NCBI GenBank assembly: GCA_022511485.1
Contig: JAFLUJ010000003.1
Span: 1 to 34,621 of the forward strand
Origin: Oscillospiraceae bacterium
GTDB lineage: Bacteria; Bacillota; Clostridia; Oscillospirales; Ruminococcaceae
Length of the DNA: 34,621 nucleotides
Direction: 5' to 3'
The position numbers and the translations under genes were made by a program. This document shows, piece by piece, positions 16,260 to 23,606 of this stretch (positions within the stretch are counted from its first letter, which is position 1; every line of letters starts with the position of its first letter). The notes beneath the pieces are model-generated. The model did not search any database and was not told the DNA's origin. It saw only the letters and a list, made by a program, of their open reading frames with translations.

Positions 16260-16288
16260 ATTATAACATATGTTCTGCCAAATGTCAA
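16260..16288 (-). promoter_or_regulatory. Promoter of toxin locus 2, with palindromic spacer
   Basis: TTGACA (16288-16283), 17 bases, TATAAT (16265-16260) on the minus strand. The spacer shares TGGCA.AACATATGT with the locus 1 toxin promoter. Confidence 0.85.
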
Positions 16289-16316
16289 CAAAAAATCCCC
16301 TGAACGGGGATTTTTT
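16289..16316. terminator. Terminator behind spoIIP and its downstream small ORF
   Basis: AAAAATCCCC / GGGGATTTTT stem with T-runs on both strands. It overlaps the last bases of the small ORF and lies right next to the toxin 2 promoter. Confidence 0.82.
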
Positions 16317-16555
16317 CAGCTTAATTTTATTGTATGATCCAATACTGTAATACTTGTACCATCCTCTGTTTTGTCAAGATCAAATACCACCATTTTTTCC
16401 TCGTGCATTATATTGTATGTGTTTACATACACCGTGATAAATCCTGCCGTAAACGCTGCCATGAGAAGCACTGCCGTGATACCGTATTTCAAATATCCCT
16501 TTTTGTGGCGTCTTTTATTTTTCCTGCGAAATTTATATATCCTGCCTATCTTTAT
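16316..16555 (-). CDS. Small single-span membrane protein behind spoIIP, start unclear
   Basis: An open frame of about 79 codons not initiated by ATG, GTG or TTG. It encodes a very basic start (RIYKFRRKNKRRHKKG), one membrane span (ITAVLLMAAFTAGFITVYV) and a short hydrophilic end (MHEEKMVVFDLDKTEDG). The basic-then-hydrophobic pattern obeys the positive-inside rule, which argues for a real protein. The only good ribosome site (GGAGGGG) precedes an ATA at 16555; otherwise a TTG inside the basic region would give a shorter form. It starts about 40 bases after the spoIIP stop and ends on the terminator, so it is probably co-transcribed. Function unknown. Confidence 0.4.
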   Translation of the reverse strand: MKIGRIYKFRRKNKRRHKKGYLKYGITAVLLMAAFTAGFITVYVNTYNIMHEEKMVVFDLDKTEDGTSITVLDHTIKLS

Positions 16556-16596
16556 TACTCCCCTCCGTTTTTATGTACATATTATCCGGGGAAGCT

Positions 16597-17805
16597 TCAT
16601 TCAAAGCAGTCCGCCAGAGCCTTTCCTATAAGCTCTCCGCTGTAGACAGCCTGATCTATGCTGTTTGCATGACCTCCCACTTCTATCAGTATTGAGCCTG
16701 TGGTAAGATCCTGATTGTATTTCCGGTAATCAAAAAGTATGGGACGGGTCAGTCCGGGAAATTCGCTCTCCATTTTTTGCTGGAGCATACTCGAAAACCG
16801 GAAGTTTTTAAGGTAGTCCGGCATATCCATAGTTCCGTCGTCACATCCGTTTATTATCATTACCTGAGCGGCGTTTCTTCCGTTTATTTCAGCTACGGGA
16901 GCGATGCGTTCGCCGTCGCTTCGTTCTATTGCGTCCCGGTGAATATCCAGAACTATTTTTATGGAGGGATACTCTTTAAGAATTTCCGATACCGTCACAC
17001 GGCTTCTGTCATAGCTGTCATTATAGGAGGGATAATCATGCTTTGTAGTATCATGTATGACCCCTATCCCTGCTGCTTCGAGCTGCTCTGCTATCGCGTC
17101 TCCCACAGCCACCATGTTCATTTTTTCGTCCGTAGTTCTGGAACCCCAGCTGCTGTCGTAAAAATCCCTCTCGTATGGCTCGTAGCTTTCGGTGGTATGG
17201 GTGTGCATTATCAGGATCTGAGGCTCGCCGTTTTTTTCTATTGTAAATTCAGGAGCAAGTCTGCTTTCCGCAAGCAGAGTTCCGTTTGATACGGAGGTGA
17301 TATTTCTCACCTGACCTGCCAGATCAAGGTTGATATAATTATCTCCGTTAAAGCTTCCGTAATTAAGGGAGGTTATTATGCCGTCCCGGCTTTCAAGGCT
17401 TTCAGGATATGGTTCAGGTCCGACATCGTAGCTTTTGTCGGTAACGACGCGTTCTTCGTCTGTACTATTCGGAAATTCAAGCACTCCATAGGAAAGCATT
17501 TCGCTGTCGTCAACAGAAAATGCCATTGGTGCGGCAAAGGACTTGTCCGCATTTTTTTCTCCGGAATAAATTTCTTCGGAAATTTGATTTTCATTATTTT
17601 CATCGGAAATATTTTCGCTGTTTTTTTCGTAGGGGAAAATATCTCCTGCTGTCAGAAAAGCGGAGGTGCTTGCTGCAAAAAACACCGCAGTCTCCGCAGA
17701 GGTCACAGACGCTGCGGCAGCGATCATAAACGGCAGGAGTAAAATAAATCCCCCGCCTGCTGCAATTATCCGGAGACGGTCTTTTCTTTTTCTCGATAAA
17801 GCCAC
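16597..17805 (-). CDS. spoIIP: Stage II sporulation protein P, SpoIIP
   Basis: A 402-residue SpoIIP-type peptidoglycan hydrolase, which with SpoIID and SpoIIM degrades septal murein during engulfment of the forespore. One N-terminal membrane span (about residues 14-36) and a low-complexity Glu/Asn linker precede the catalytic domain. That domain carries ILIMHTHTTESYEPY, KIVLDIHRDAIER and the later LIEVGGHANSIDQA, the His/Glu motifs typical of the family. I start it at the GTG at 17805, 7 bases after AAAGGAGG; the in-frame ATG at 17823 overlaps that ribosome site. Its presence marks the organism as a spore former or descendant of one. Confidence 0.92.
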   Translation of the reverse strand: MALSRKRKDRLRIIAAGGGFILLLPFMIAAAASVTSAETAVFFAASTSAFLTAGDIFPYEKNSENISDENNENQISEEIYSGEKNADKSFAAPMAFSVDDSEMLSYGVLEFPNSTDEERVVTDKSYDVGPEPYPESLESRDGIITSLNYGSFNGDNYINLDLAGQVRNITSVSNGTLLAESRLAPEFTIEKNGEPQILIMHTHTTESYEPYERDFYDSSWGSRTTDEKMNMVAVGDAIAEQLEAAGIGVIHDTTKHDYPSYNDSYDRSRVTVSEILKEYPSIKIVLDIHRDAIERSDGERIAPVAEINGRNAAQVMIINGCDDGTMDMPDYLKNFRFSSMLQQKMESEFPGLTRPILFDYRKYNQDLTTGSILIEVGGHANSIDQAVYSGELIGKALADCFE

Positions 17806-17970
17806 GGAAGCTCCTCCTTTCATTTATGCTTACTAATATTATGCCATAAGGGAGGGAATTTATACCCGACGATTTATCTAAATCGTCCCCTTGATAGGGG
17901 GCTTTGTAATCTGAATCTTTTGAATTTACTAAGGGTGGGGGTAGATAATCGTGCAGGGCTTCGCCTTGCT

Positions 17971-18183
17971 TTATCTTACCAATCCTTTTTTATATTCTGC
18001 ATTAATTTCCGAAATTTCTTTTTCTCCGTCAATATAAGGCTGATAATATGATTCAATTCTTCCCCCTCCGAGATTGTCACAGCCGTTGCAGAATTCGCAG
18101 GATTGTCCGCATACATTAAGGGACTGATTTACTATTTTTATTCTTTCCTCTCTGGTGGTATCCTTTATCAGAATTGATCTCAT
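17971..18183 (-). CDS. Small Cys-rich conserved protein of unknown function
   Basis: A 70-residue protein starting MRSILIKDTTREERIKIVNQ with AAAAAGGAGG upstream. In the middle is a Cys cluster (CGQSCEFCNGC) followed by Gly-rich DNLGGGRIESYYQPYIDGE. From memory, similar short proteins with the same opening and a YQ-YIDGE segment are common in Clostridia, but none has a role I know. Four closely spaced Cys suggest metal binding. A longer frame begins at 18261 but has no ribosome site. Between it and spoIIP (17806-17970) I see GC-rich hairpin-like words but no gene. Confidence 0.75.
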   Translation of the reverse strand: MRSILIKDTTREERIKIVNQSLNVCGQSCEFCNGCDNLGGGRIESYYQPYIDGEKEISEINAEYKKGLVR

Positions 18184-18257
18184 AAAAGACCTCCTTTTTG
18201 ATACAATTTTTTTATTAAATATAAAATTTATTCTGCATTTTATTTCTTGCAAAAAAA

Positions 18258-18965
18258 TCAATTATAATTGTCACAATATATATTTATTCTGGCATTTCCT
18301 TTTAAATATATTACCTCTGCAATTATTATTTTTTCTCCAAGGATACAATCAATATAATCCGATAACAAGCTTAAAAGTCTTTTATCAATGCGGTCATAAT
18401 TTATATCGGGATATAAATAATTAATATCAAATTGTACTGCATCGTTTTCATCATCGCTGAAAATTTCCTCAGCAAGTGACCGGATCTTTATTTCAAGAAG
18501 ATCTAAAATATTTTCTGATTTTCTTATTTCCTTAAATGTTTTTATTTGTTTTTTTATTTCATTATATTTTTCCATATTGCCTGAGATGTATTTTTCAATT
18601 GCCGATTTTAATTGTATGCAATTAAAATATATGCTATTATATTGGTTCATTTTATTATATTTCCATGGCAAAGATATGCGATAAAAAAATACTTTATTTT
18701 CATCGCCGGATAAAATACTGTAGACGTAATTTATTTCGCTGTCGAAAAATTTCGTTTTGATATTTTCTTCTTCCCGGTCATTTTCAAACGCAGTATACAG
18801 ACGGCTCAAAAGCGGGTAAATACAAAGACTTTTTAATTCCAAAAATCCATTTAATAAAAAATCAGAATACACTGATCTTAACCATTCAATTAATTCTTTT
18901 TGAGTTATTTTTTGATCGAAATAATCCTCAATTTTATTTTTTAAAATTTTAAGATCATATTCCAT
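18258..18965 (-). CDS. AT-rich hypothetical protein
   Basis: A 235-residue soluble, helical-looking protein (KIEDYFDQKITQKELIEWL, KQIKTFKEIRKSENILDLLE). No family recognised. The start is the ATG at 18965 with AAGAGGT 7 bases upstream; a longer frame to 18983 lacks support. Base composition is strikingly AT-rich against the flanking rsmE and spoIIP genes, with many AAA/ATA/TTT codons, which suggests acquisition by transfer. Size and style recall orphan immunity proteins (short acidic helical cytosolic proteins), but no toxin partner is nearby, so this is only a thought. Confidence 0.65.
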   Translation of the reverse strand: MEYDLKILKNKIEDYFDQKITQKELIEWLRSVYSDFLLNGFLELKSLCIYPLLSRLYTAFENDREEENIKTKFFDSEINYVYSILSGDENKVFFYRISLPWKYNKMNQYNSIYFNCIQLKSAIEKYISGNMEKYNEIKKQIKTFKEIRKSENILDLLEIKIRSLAEEIFSDDENDAVQFDINYLYPDINYDRIDKRLLSLLSDYIDCILGEKIIIAEVIYLKGNARINIYCDNYN

Positions 18966-19049
18966 AATCAATACCTCTTGCAATTAAAATATTAATTTAT
19001 CAATATGATTTGTCTTCTTTTGAAATAAAAAATAATATAAATTCAGACC

Positions 19050-19769
19050 TCACATATTTCCCGTAAGATTCATAATTATCGCCGTCACAGCAATGGGACA
19101 GGTCTCACATCGGAGTATCCTTTCTCCCAGCCAGATGGGGACAGCTCCCGCATTTATCGCCCTGTCCGTTTCGGAGCGTTCAAAGCCGCCTTCCGAACCT
19201 ATCATAACTCCGATATTTTTCTTTTCCGAAAAAGAAATACCGGATAATTTTTCCCCTCCGTTTTCATAGCAAACAAGTGACAGATCATTTTTTTTCATAT
19301 CCTCTATTGCTTCATTAATTGTCATAAGGGAAGTTATTTCCGGAATTATTCCTCTGCCAGATTGCTTTGCAGCTTCCTCCGAAATTTTTTTAAGTCGGGG
19401 AAGCTTTTTTTCATAGGAAGCTTTATCCGGTCTTGCCACACATCGGGACGAAATAAACGGAACTATTCTCGTTACACCAAGCTCGGTAGTTTTCTGAATT
19501 ATTAATTCAAGCTTGTCCTTTTTCGGATATGCCTGATAGACCGTGAGCTGCACTGTCGGCTCGGAAAGAGTGGGGGAGATGTTTTCCACCCGGCAGATGA
19601 CCTCATCCTCTGTGATCTTTTCAATTATGCAATTGTGATCCATTCCTCCGTGGCAGAATGTGATCCTTTCCCCGGGTTTCATTCTCAGTGAAAAACGGAT
19701 ATGATCCGCGTCACTTCCTTTTACGATAATAACATCCTCTGCGGGAGAATCGGTAAAAAATCTTGGCAT
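19050..19769 (-). CDS. rsmE: 16S rRNA (uracil1498-N3)-methyltransferase RsmE
   Basis: A 239-residue SPOUT-class methyltransferase that methylates N3 of U1498 in 16S rRNA. The N-terminal PUA-like domain opens MPRFFTD and includes a ADHIRFSLRMKPGERI segment. The C-terminal knot has KKDKLELIIQKTTELGV, IGSEGGF and LGERILRCET, the AdoMet-binding signatures (usually LRTET; here Cys replaces Thr). Length is normal. AGGAG lies about 13 bases before the ATG, rather far. It follows the chemoreceptor gene after a terminator, so it has its own transcription or relies on read-through. Confidence 0.95.
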   Translation of the reverse strand: MPRFFTDSPAEDVIIVKGSDADHIRFSLRMKPGERITFCHGGMDHNCIIEKITEDEVICRVENISPTLSEPTVQLTVYQAYPKKDKLELIIQKTTELGVTRIVPFISSRCVARPDKASYEKKLPRLKKISEEAAKQSGRGIIPEITSLMTINEAIEDMKKNDLSLVCYENGGEKLSGISFSEKKNIGVMIGSEGGFERSETDRAINAGAVPIWLGERILRCETCPIAVTAIIMNLTGNM

Positions 19770-19792
19770 AAAAAAATACAGCTCCTATCAAA

Positions 19793-19820
19793 AATCCCCC
19801 CTACAAAGGCAGGGGGGAAA
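19793..19820 (-). terminator. Terminator of the chemoreceptor gene
   Basis: Minus-strand CCCCCCT / AGGGGGG stem followed by ATTTTTG, between the chemoreceptor stop and rsmE. Confidence 0.85.
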
Positions 19821-19845
19821 TATCTTTGTGCGGTATTGCATCAAT

Positions 19846-21540
19846 TTAATCGTAATATCTGTTCTCTCTGAGCTTGAACTGTCCTGTAAGCTCGTTGAGC
19901 ACCTGGGACTGTCCCGAAAGCTGCTCTGACGCTGCTGCTGACTGTTCAGCTGTAGCAGAGTTGGTCTGAACAACAGAGGCTATCTGATCCACGCTTACGG
20001 TTATCTGATCTACAGACTGCGCCGCATCGTTTGAAGCCTTGGTAATTTCATTGCTTATATTTTCTACCTCTCTTGAAGCGTCCGCTGTAGCATCTACATC
20101 TGCAACTACCTTGGCTGCCATTGCACTTGCCTTTTCAATTGACGCCACGGTGTTTTCAATGAGCTCGGTAGTGTTCTGTGCTGCCTCCGCTGATTTTCCT
20201 GCAAGATTACGGACCTCGTCTGCAACCACTGCAAAACCTTTTCCGGCAGCTCCCGCACGTGCAGCCTCGACAGCCGCATTAAGTGCAAGGATATTTGTCT
20301 GGAATGCAATATCGTCTATAGTCTTGATGATCTTCTTTATATCCTCTGAGATAGCGCTTATATCCATGATCGCATCCGCTAGCTGATCCATTTCGTCCTT
20401 GGACGCCATCATCTTGGATACAACATCGTTTGTAGCCGTACCTGCACGCGTTGCACTTTCTGCACTGCTCCGTACTATGCCGGCAACGATATTTATCTCC
20501 GCAGCCAGCTCCTGTATGGAGGACGCCTGCTCTGTAGCTCCCTGAGCCAGAGACTGAGCTCCCATAGATACCTGCTCCGAGCCGGCAGCTACCTGATCGG
20601 AGGATACATTGATCTTCTGCATTACTTCGTTGATCTCATCAATAAATTTTCTCATTGATTCCAGGATGTTGTAGAACATTCCGATATAAAGGCTCTTGTC
20701 CTTTGAGGACACTCTCAGATTTCCATCTGCCAGCTCAGCCAGAATATAATCCAGATCCTTGATGACCATCCTCGTTCTGCCTGAAAGACCTCTCATACTG
20801 TCTGCAAGAGCGCCTATCTCATCTCTGGAATTGTAGCCTATATTGATATCGAAATCTCCCTCAGCCATTTTCGCAGCTGCCTCTGTGACTTCGCTTACTC
20901 CGCTTACTATCATTTTTGTTATGTACATTGCCATAAACATAGCAATCAGTGCAGCGACCACGCCGTCAAAAATAACGCTTATAATAAGGACTGAGGAAAG
21001 ATGATTTGCACTGATGTAATCATTGTCACATTCCTGAATGACCCTGTCCCTCATGCCGGAGGCTTCGGTATAAGCGGTCACAATAGTTCCCATCATCTGT
21101 GTATCATAAAAATCAATAGAGGCGTCCATGTCACCGCTTCGGACTTTTTCCTTAAATTCTAAATAGTCCGATTCAATGTCATCACACAGCGCTTTCAGAT
21201 CCGTAAAATCCGAGAGATTACCCATATATACGTCGTCCAGTGCCTCCAGAGCGGTGTTTACATCATTAAAGCAAAGCTCCGCTTGTTCAAGGTAATATTC
21301 TGCTGCTGACTGTTGTCTTGCATCTGCCGCAGCATGGAGTACATTTTTTGCCCCCTCCTGCATTTTGGCGTTTACGCTGTCAATGTACATGACCGAGAGA
21401 ACATTCTGGTTGTAAAATTCCCTGATCGCAGATTTCAGCCTTGTAATAGACGACAGACTTATGATTATCAGAACGACCATAAGCACCAGCACTATTCCAA
21501 AAGCTGTGATCAGTTTTTTGGATACGCTTAAATTTTTCAT
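19846..21540 (-). CDS. Methyl-accepting chemotaxis protein
   Basis: A 564-residue transmembrane chemoreceptor. Membrane span 1 is about residues 9-31, then a four-helix-type ligand-binding domain (~32-185, with SAIREFYNQNVLSVMYIDSV), span 2 (~185-211), HAMP (~212-265, DEIGALADSMRGLS) and a long coiled-coil signalling domain. The hairpin tip is IDDIAFQTNILALNAAVEAA then ARAGAAGKGFAVVADEVRNL, the CheA/CheW-binding signature. Predicted to control CheA kinase in flagellar or other motility. Its promoter (21655-21683) is good, but no Shine-Dalgarno precedes the ATG. A five-codon ORF with a good ribosome site lies in the leader. Confidence 0.95.
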   Translation of the reverse strand: MKNLSVSKKLITAFGIVLVLMVVLIIISLSSITRLKSAIREFYNQNVLSVMYIDSVNAKMQEGAKNVLHAAADARQQSAAEYYLEQAELCFNDVNTALEALDDVYMGNLSDFTDLKALCDDIESDYLEFKEKVRSGDMDASIDFYDTQMMGTIVTAYTEASGMRDRVIQECDNDYISANHLSSVLIISVIFDGVVAALIAMFMAMYITKMIVSGVSEVTEAAAKMAEGDFDINIGYNSRDEIGALADSMRGLSGRTRMVIKDLDYILAELADGNLRVSSKDKSLYIGMFYNILESMRKFIDEINEVMQKINVSSDQVAAGSEQVSMGAQSLAQGATEQASSIQELAAEINIVAGIVRSSAESATRAGTATNDVVSKMMASKDEMDQLADAIMDISAISEDIKKIIKTIDDIAFQTNILALNAAVEAARAGAAGKGFAVVADEVRNLAGKSAEAAQNTTELIENTVASIEKASAMAAKVVADVDATADASREVENISNEITKASNDAAQSVDQITVSVDQIASVVQTNSATAEQSAAASEQLSGQSQVLNELTGQFKLRENRYYD

Positions 21541-21568
21541 ACGATCCCGCGTACCGTACAGCTTGTTA

Positions 21569-21586
21569 TTACTTGTACGGAAGCAT
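21569..21586 (-). CDS. Leader ORF of five codons before the chemoreceptor gene
   Basis: AAGGGGAGCT then ATG CTT CCG TAC AAG TAA. The ribosome site is better than that of the chemoreceptor itself, whose ATG is 28 bases downstream of the leader stop. The leader ORF overlaps a hairpin (CCGTACA / TGTACGG). It may be a translational control element or chance. Confidence 0.35.
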   Translation of the reverse strand: MLPYK

Positions 21587-21654
21587 AGCTCCCCTTTCTC
21601 TTTATTTCATTTCCGCGATGCACACCTGCTTAAAGGGCATACGCAGCTAAATTA

Positions 21655-21683
21655 AGTATACTTTAATATGAGAATTTTGTCAA
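21655..21683 (-). promoter_or_regulatory. SigA-type promoter of the chemoreceptor gene
   Basis: TTGACA (21683-21678), 17 bases, TATACT (21660-21655) on the minus strand. The -10 lies in a near-perfect palindrome ATTAAGTATACTTTAAT (21651-21667). It is not a flagellar sigma-28 sequence. Confidence 0.82.
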
Positions 21684-21717
21684 TTAACAAATTGTTTCAA
21701 ACACATGAACAAAGCAA

Positions 21718-21774
21718 GGCTGCTGCATAGAACTGTTTCATAAATGTATTATGAAACAGTTCTATGCAGCAGCC
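21718..21774. repeat. Perfect 26-bp inverted repeat with 5-base loop
   Basis: Left arm 21718-21743 and right arm 21749-21774 are exact reverse complements (starting GGCTGCTGCATAGAACTG), with loop ATGTA. On the plus strand it is followed by CCGTTTTGTTTTT. The stem is far longer than a normal terminator. It lies between the chemoreceptor promoter and the small gene upstream. Confidence 0.85.
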
Positions 21775-21842
21775 CCGTTTTGTTTTTATCATGCACGCTC
21801 CCTCGGGGAACGTCATTTCTTCCGCGATATTATGTACACAGT

Positions 21843-22022
21843 TCAGCTCCGAAGCTGCTCGTTCAGCCATTTGGTATACTCTTTCTCCGAGCTTTTTTTT
21901 GCAGCTATTGCAAACTGGAAATCATGCGCCTTTGCAATAAAGGAATTGAATGCCTGAAGATCACCATCCATTTTGTACTGCTCCTGCTTCTTGCGATAAA
22001 CCATCTCGTACAATAAATTCAT
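21843..22022 (-). CDS. Small hypothetical protein
   Basis: A 59-residue charged, helical protein starting MNLLYEMVYRKKQEQYKMDG and ending WLNEQLRS. The ATG at 22022 is chosen because AAAAAGGAG lies about 9 bases upstream; a longer frame to 22049 has none. No membrane segment, no Cys, no recognised family. It stands alone between the 26-bp hairpin and a divergent lipoprotein gene. Compact size and charge suggest a regulatory or adaptor protein, but nothing more can be said. Confidence 0.6.
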   Translation of the reverse strand: MNLLYEMVYRKKQEQYKMDGDLQAFNSFIAKAHDFQFAIAAKKSSEKEYTKWLNEQLRS

Positions 22023-22160
22023 AAGCGGATTCTCCTTTTTGAATATCAATAATGTTGTAATTATATCACAAATCCGGACAGGTTTCTATAGTATAATTGC
22101 ACAAAAGAAAAATAAAATACTGTCAATTGCAACAAAAATAAAAAAATTTTCTATACACTC

Positions 22161-22189
22161 TTGAAAAAAGATTTTGACTATGATATAAT
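22161..22189 (+). promoter_or_regulatory. Promoter of lipoprotein gene 1
   Basis: TTGAAA (22161-22166), 17 bases, TATAAT (22184-22189). The leader then holds the hairpin GTACTGAC / GTCGGTAC (one U-G pair) before the AGGAG site. Confidence 0.88.
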
Positions 22190-22260
22190 AAGCGGTACTG
22201 ACTAAACACGGGGGTGTCCTCATAAAGTCGGTACTACATATAGAATACAGGAGAAAAATT

Positions 22261-23178
22261 ATGAAAAAAATTATTGCGTCCGTTGCCGCTCTTTCTATGT
22301 GTGCATTTATGCTCGCAGCCTGCGGCGATAAGACAACCGGAGACAGCACTCTGACAGAAAGCATTACTGCTGGACAAACAGCAGGAGAAAATAACGCAGC
22401 AGCAGATGACAGCTCGGACAGCGACGAAACAAAGGCGAAAACAGAATCCTCCGACGATGCAGCAGAAAATGATGCCGCTCAGGAAACAGAAGCAGAAAAG
22501 AGTGACAGCGGCGACGCTGCGGCGTCCTATGCTTCTCTTGATGAATTTATCAACTCAGATGACATTTTCGACCGCGAGGGAGAGCTTATTGACAGCGAAA
22601 ACACAAATACATACAAATTCATGAGCAGCCTTGATATCGAAAACGGCAACGGATTCTACATGGACGTTGAAGCTACGGACGGCAGCATGAAGGCAACAAT
22701 GGCAGCAGCAGAAGATCAGGTCTCCATAAATATGTCCGGTGATGGCGTGGATGTATCGTTCATCATAAAAGACAACACGATGTATTTGCTGGAATCCAGA
22801 TCCAAAAAAGCTGTTTACATGGAGCTTGACGAAGAGGCTATTGCTTCAAACATAGAACAGTACAGCGCCGGTAACATCCTTGGAAACGCAGTTGATGCTG
22901 ACATCTCAGATATTCCCGGAGCGGAGTGCTATGAAGTCAGCATCGGCGGCGATATCTATGCTTTTGAGATGGTGGATGATGCCGGTTTTCTTTATGATCC
23001 AAGCGGAGATCTCTGCGCAATGGTAAGCAGTCAGGCAGGCACAACTTATGCATTCATCATCAATGAATTTACTCTTAATGTTCCTGCAAATGCTTTTGAC
23101 ATCCCTTCCGATTATGAACTGGTCGATGCGAAATCATTGGATACGTCAGAGTTTTTTGAATTATTTGGTGCTTTTTAA
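22261..23178 (+). CDS. Lipoprotein 1 of a duplicated pair
   Basis: A 305-residue secreted lipoprotein. The signal MKKIIASVAALSMCAFML ends in AACG (lipobox). A long Asp/Glu/Ala/Ser linker (DDSSDSDETKAKTESSDDAA) is followed by a globular domain opening SYASLDEFINSDDIF and closing INEFTLNVPANAFDIPSDYE. AGGAG is 7 bases before the ATG. The same domain, without the long linker, forms the second lipoprotein at 23607-24368, about 50% identical by eye. No family recognised; the pattern of strands with repeated single-residue turns recalls LolA/LppX-type lipoprotein folds, which is only a guess. Probably anchored outside the membrane; ligand unknown. Confidence 0.82.
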   Translation: MKKIIASVAALSMCAFMLAACGDKTTGDSTLTESITAGQTAGENNAAADDSSDSDETKAKTESSDDAAENDAAQETEAEKSDSGDAAASYASLDEFINSDDIFDREGELIDSENTNTYKFMSSLDIENGNGFYMDVEATDGSMKATMAAAEDQVSINMSGDGVDVSFIIKDNTMYLLESRSKKAVYMELDEEAIASNIEQYSAGNILGNAVDADISDIPGAECYEVSIGGDIYAFEMVDDAGFLYDPSGDLCAMVSSQAGTTYAFIINEFTLNVPANAFDIPSDYELVDAKSLDTSEFFELFGAF

Positions 23179-23202
23179 TAATTTATCTATTTTAAAATCA
23201 TC

Positions 23203-23318
23203 AGGACGGCAAAGGCTGAGCCTTTACCCATTCCGTTAGACACTCTTTTCGGAACGGGTAAAATACGACACGGAAGCTTAAAACTTCTGTACCGTTACCA
23301 GCTCAATGCCGTCCTTTT
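23203..23318 (+). terminator. Terminator of lipoprotein gene 1, with insertion in its loop
   Basis: Arms AGGACGGC (23203-23210) and GCCGTCCTTTTTT (from 23308). The homologous terminator of copy 2 (24380-24408) has a loop of only about 7 bases; here the loop is replaced by a roughly 97-bp element. Confidence 0.75.
23211..23307 (-). repeat. Structured element, copy B, inserted in a terminator loop
   Basis: Core similar to copy A at 12156-12276 (about 80% over about 63 bases). Read on the minus strand, CCCGTTCCG and CGGAATGGG form a 9-bp stem with one G-U pair; on the plus strand the same position would be an A-C mismatch. It is absent from the duplicate terminator at 24380-24408. Confidence 0.7.
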
Positions 23319-23383
23319 TTATATATATTATATAAGAAATCCCCCATTTTGTAATGTAATTTATTGAAAATATTATTTATCCA

Positions 23384-23412
23384 TTGCAATTTATATTTAA
23401 AAATGCTATAAT
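23384..23412 (+). promoter_or_regulatory. Orphan copy of the EF-G-like gene promoter
   Basis: TTGCAA (23384-23389), 17 bases, TATAAT (23407-23412), identical in both hexamers to the promoter at 24470-24498. Its ribosome site TAGGAG is kept but the start codon is lost at the duplication junction (CACTAT then AACA). It should read into lipoprotein gene 2. Confidence 0.75.
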
Positions 23413-23506
23413 ATTAAATATCTTAACATAATTTTTTGTTAATTTGTCACAATTTAATTTGATAGGAGTACACTATAACAAAAATAAAAAATTTTTCTAT
23501 ACGCTC

Positions 23507-23535
23507 TTGAAAAAAGATTTTGACTATGATATAAT
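23507..23535 (+). promoter_or_regulatory. Promoter of lipoprotein gene 2
   Basis: TTGAAA (23507-23512), 17 bases, TATAAT (23530-23535). The leader hairpin is kept, with GTGCTGAC pairing GTCGGTAC through a new G-U pair. Confidence 0.88.
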
Positions 23536-23606
23536 AAGCGGTGCTGACTAAACACAGGGGTGTCTCCGTAAGGTCGGTACTACATATAGAACATAGGAGA
23601 AAAATT

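Larger units (their letters stand above)
22131..23476. repeat. Tandem segmental duplication, copy 1
   Basis: Contains a lipoprotein promoter and gene, a terminator interrupted by an inserted element, and an orphan copy of the promoter/leader of the EF-G-like gene ending CACTAT. Copy 2 is 23477-24565. Non-coding flanks are about 92-97% identical by eye; the coding parts diverged much more. Confidence 0.85.

Noticed and set aside
23280..23330. Hammerhead-like CTGATGA word on the minus strand near the copy B element
   Set aside because: No matching GAAA segment and no three-way stem arrangement around it; treated as chance.
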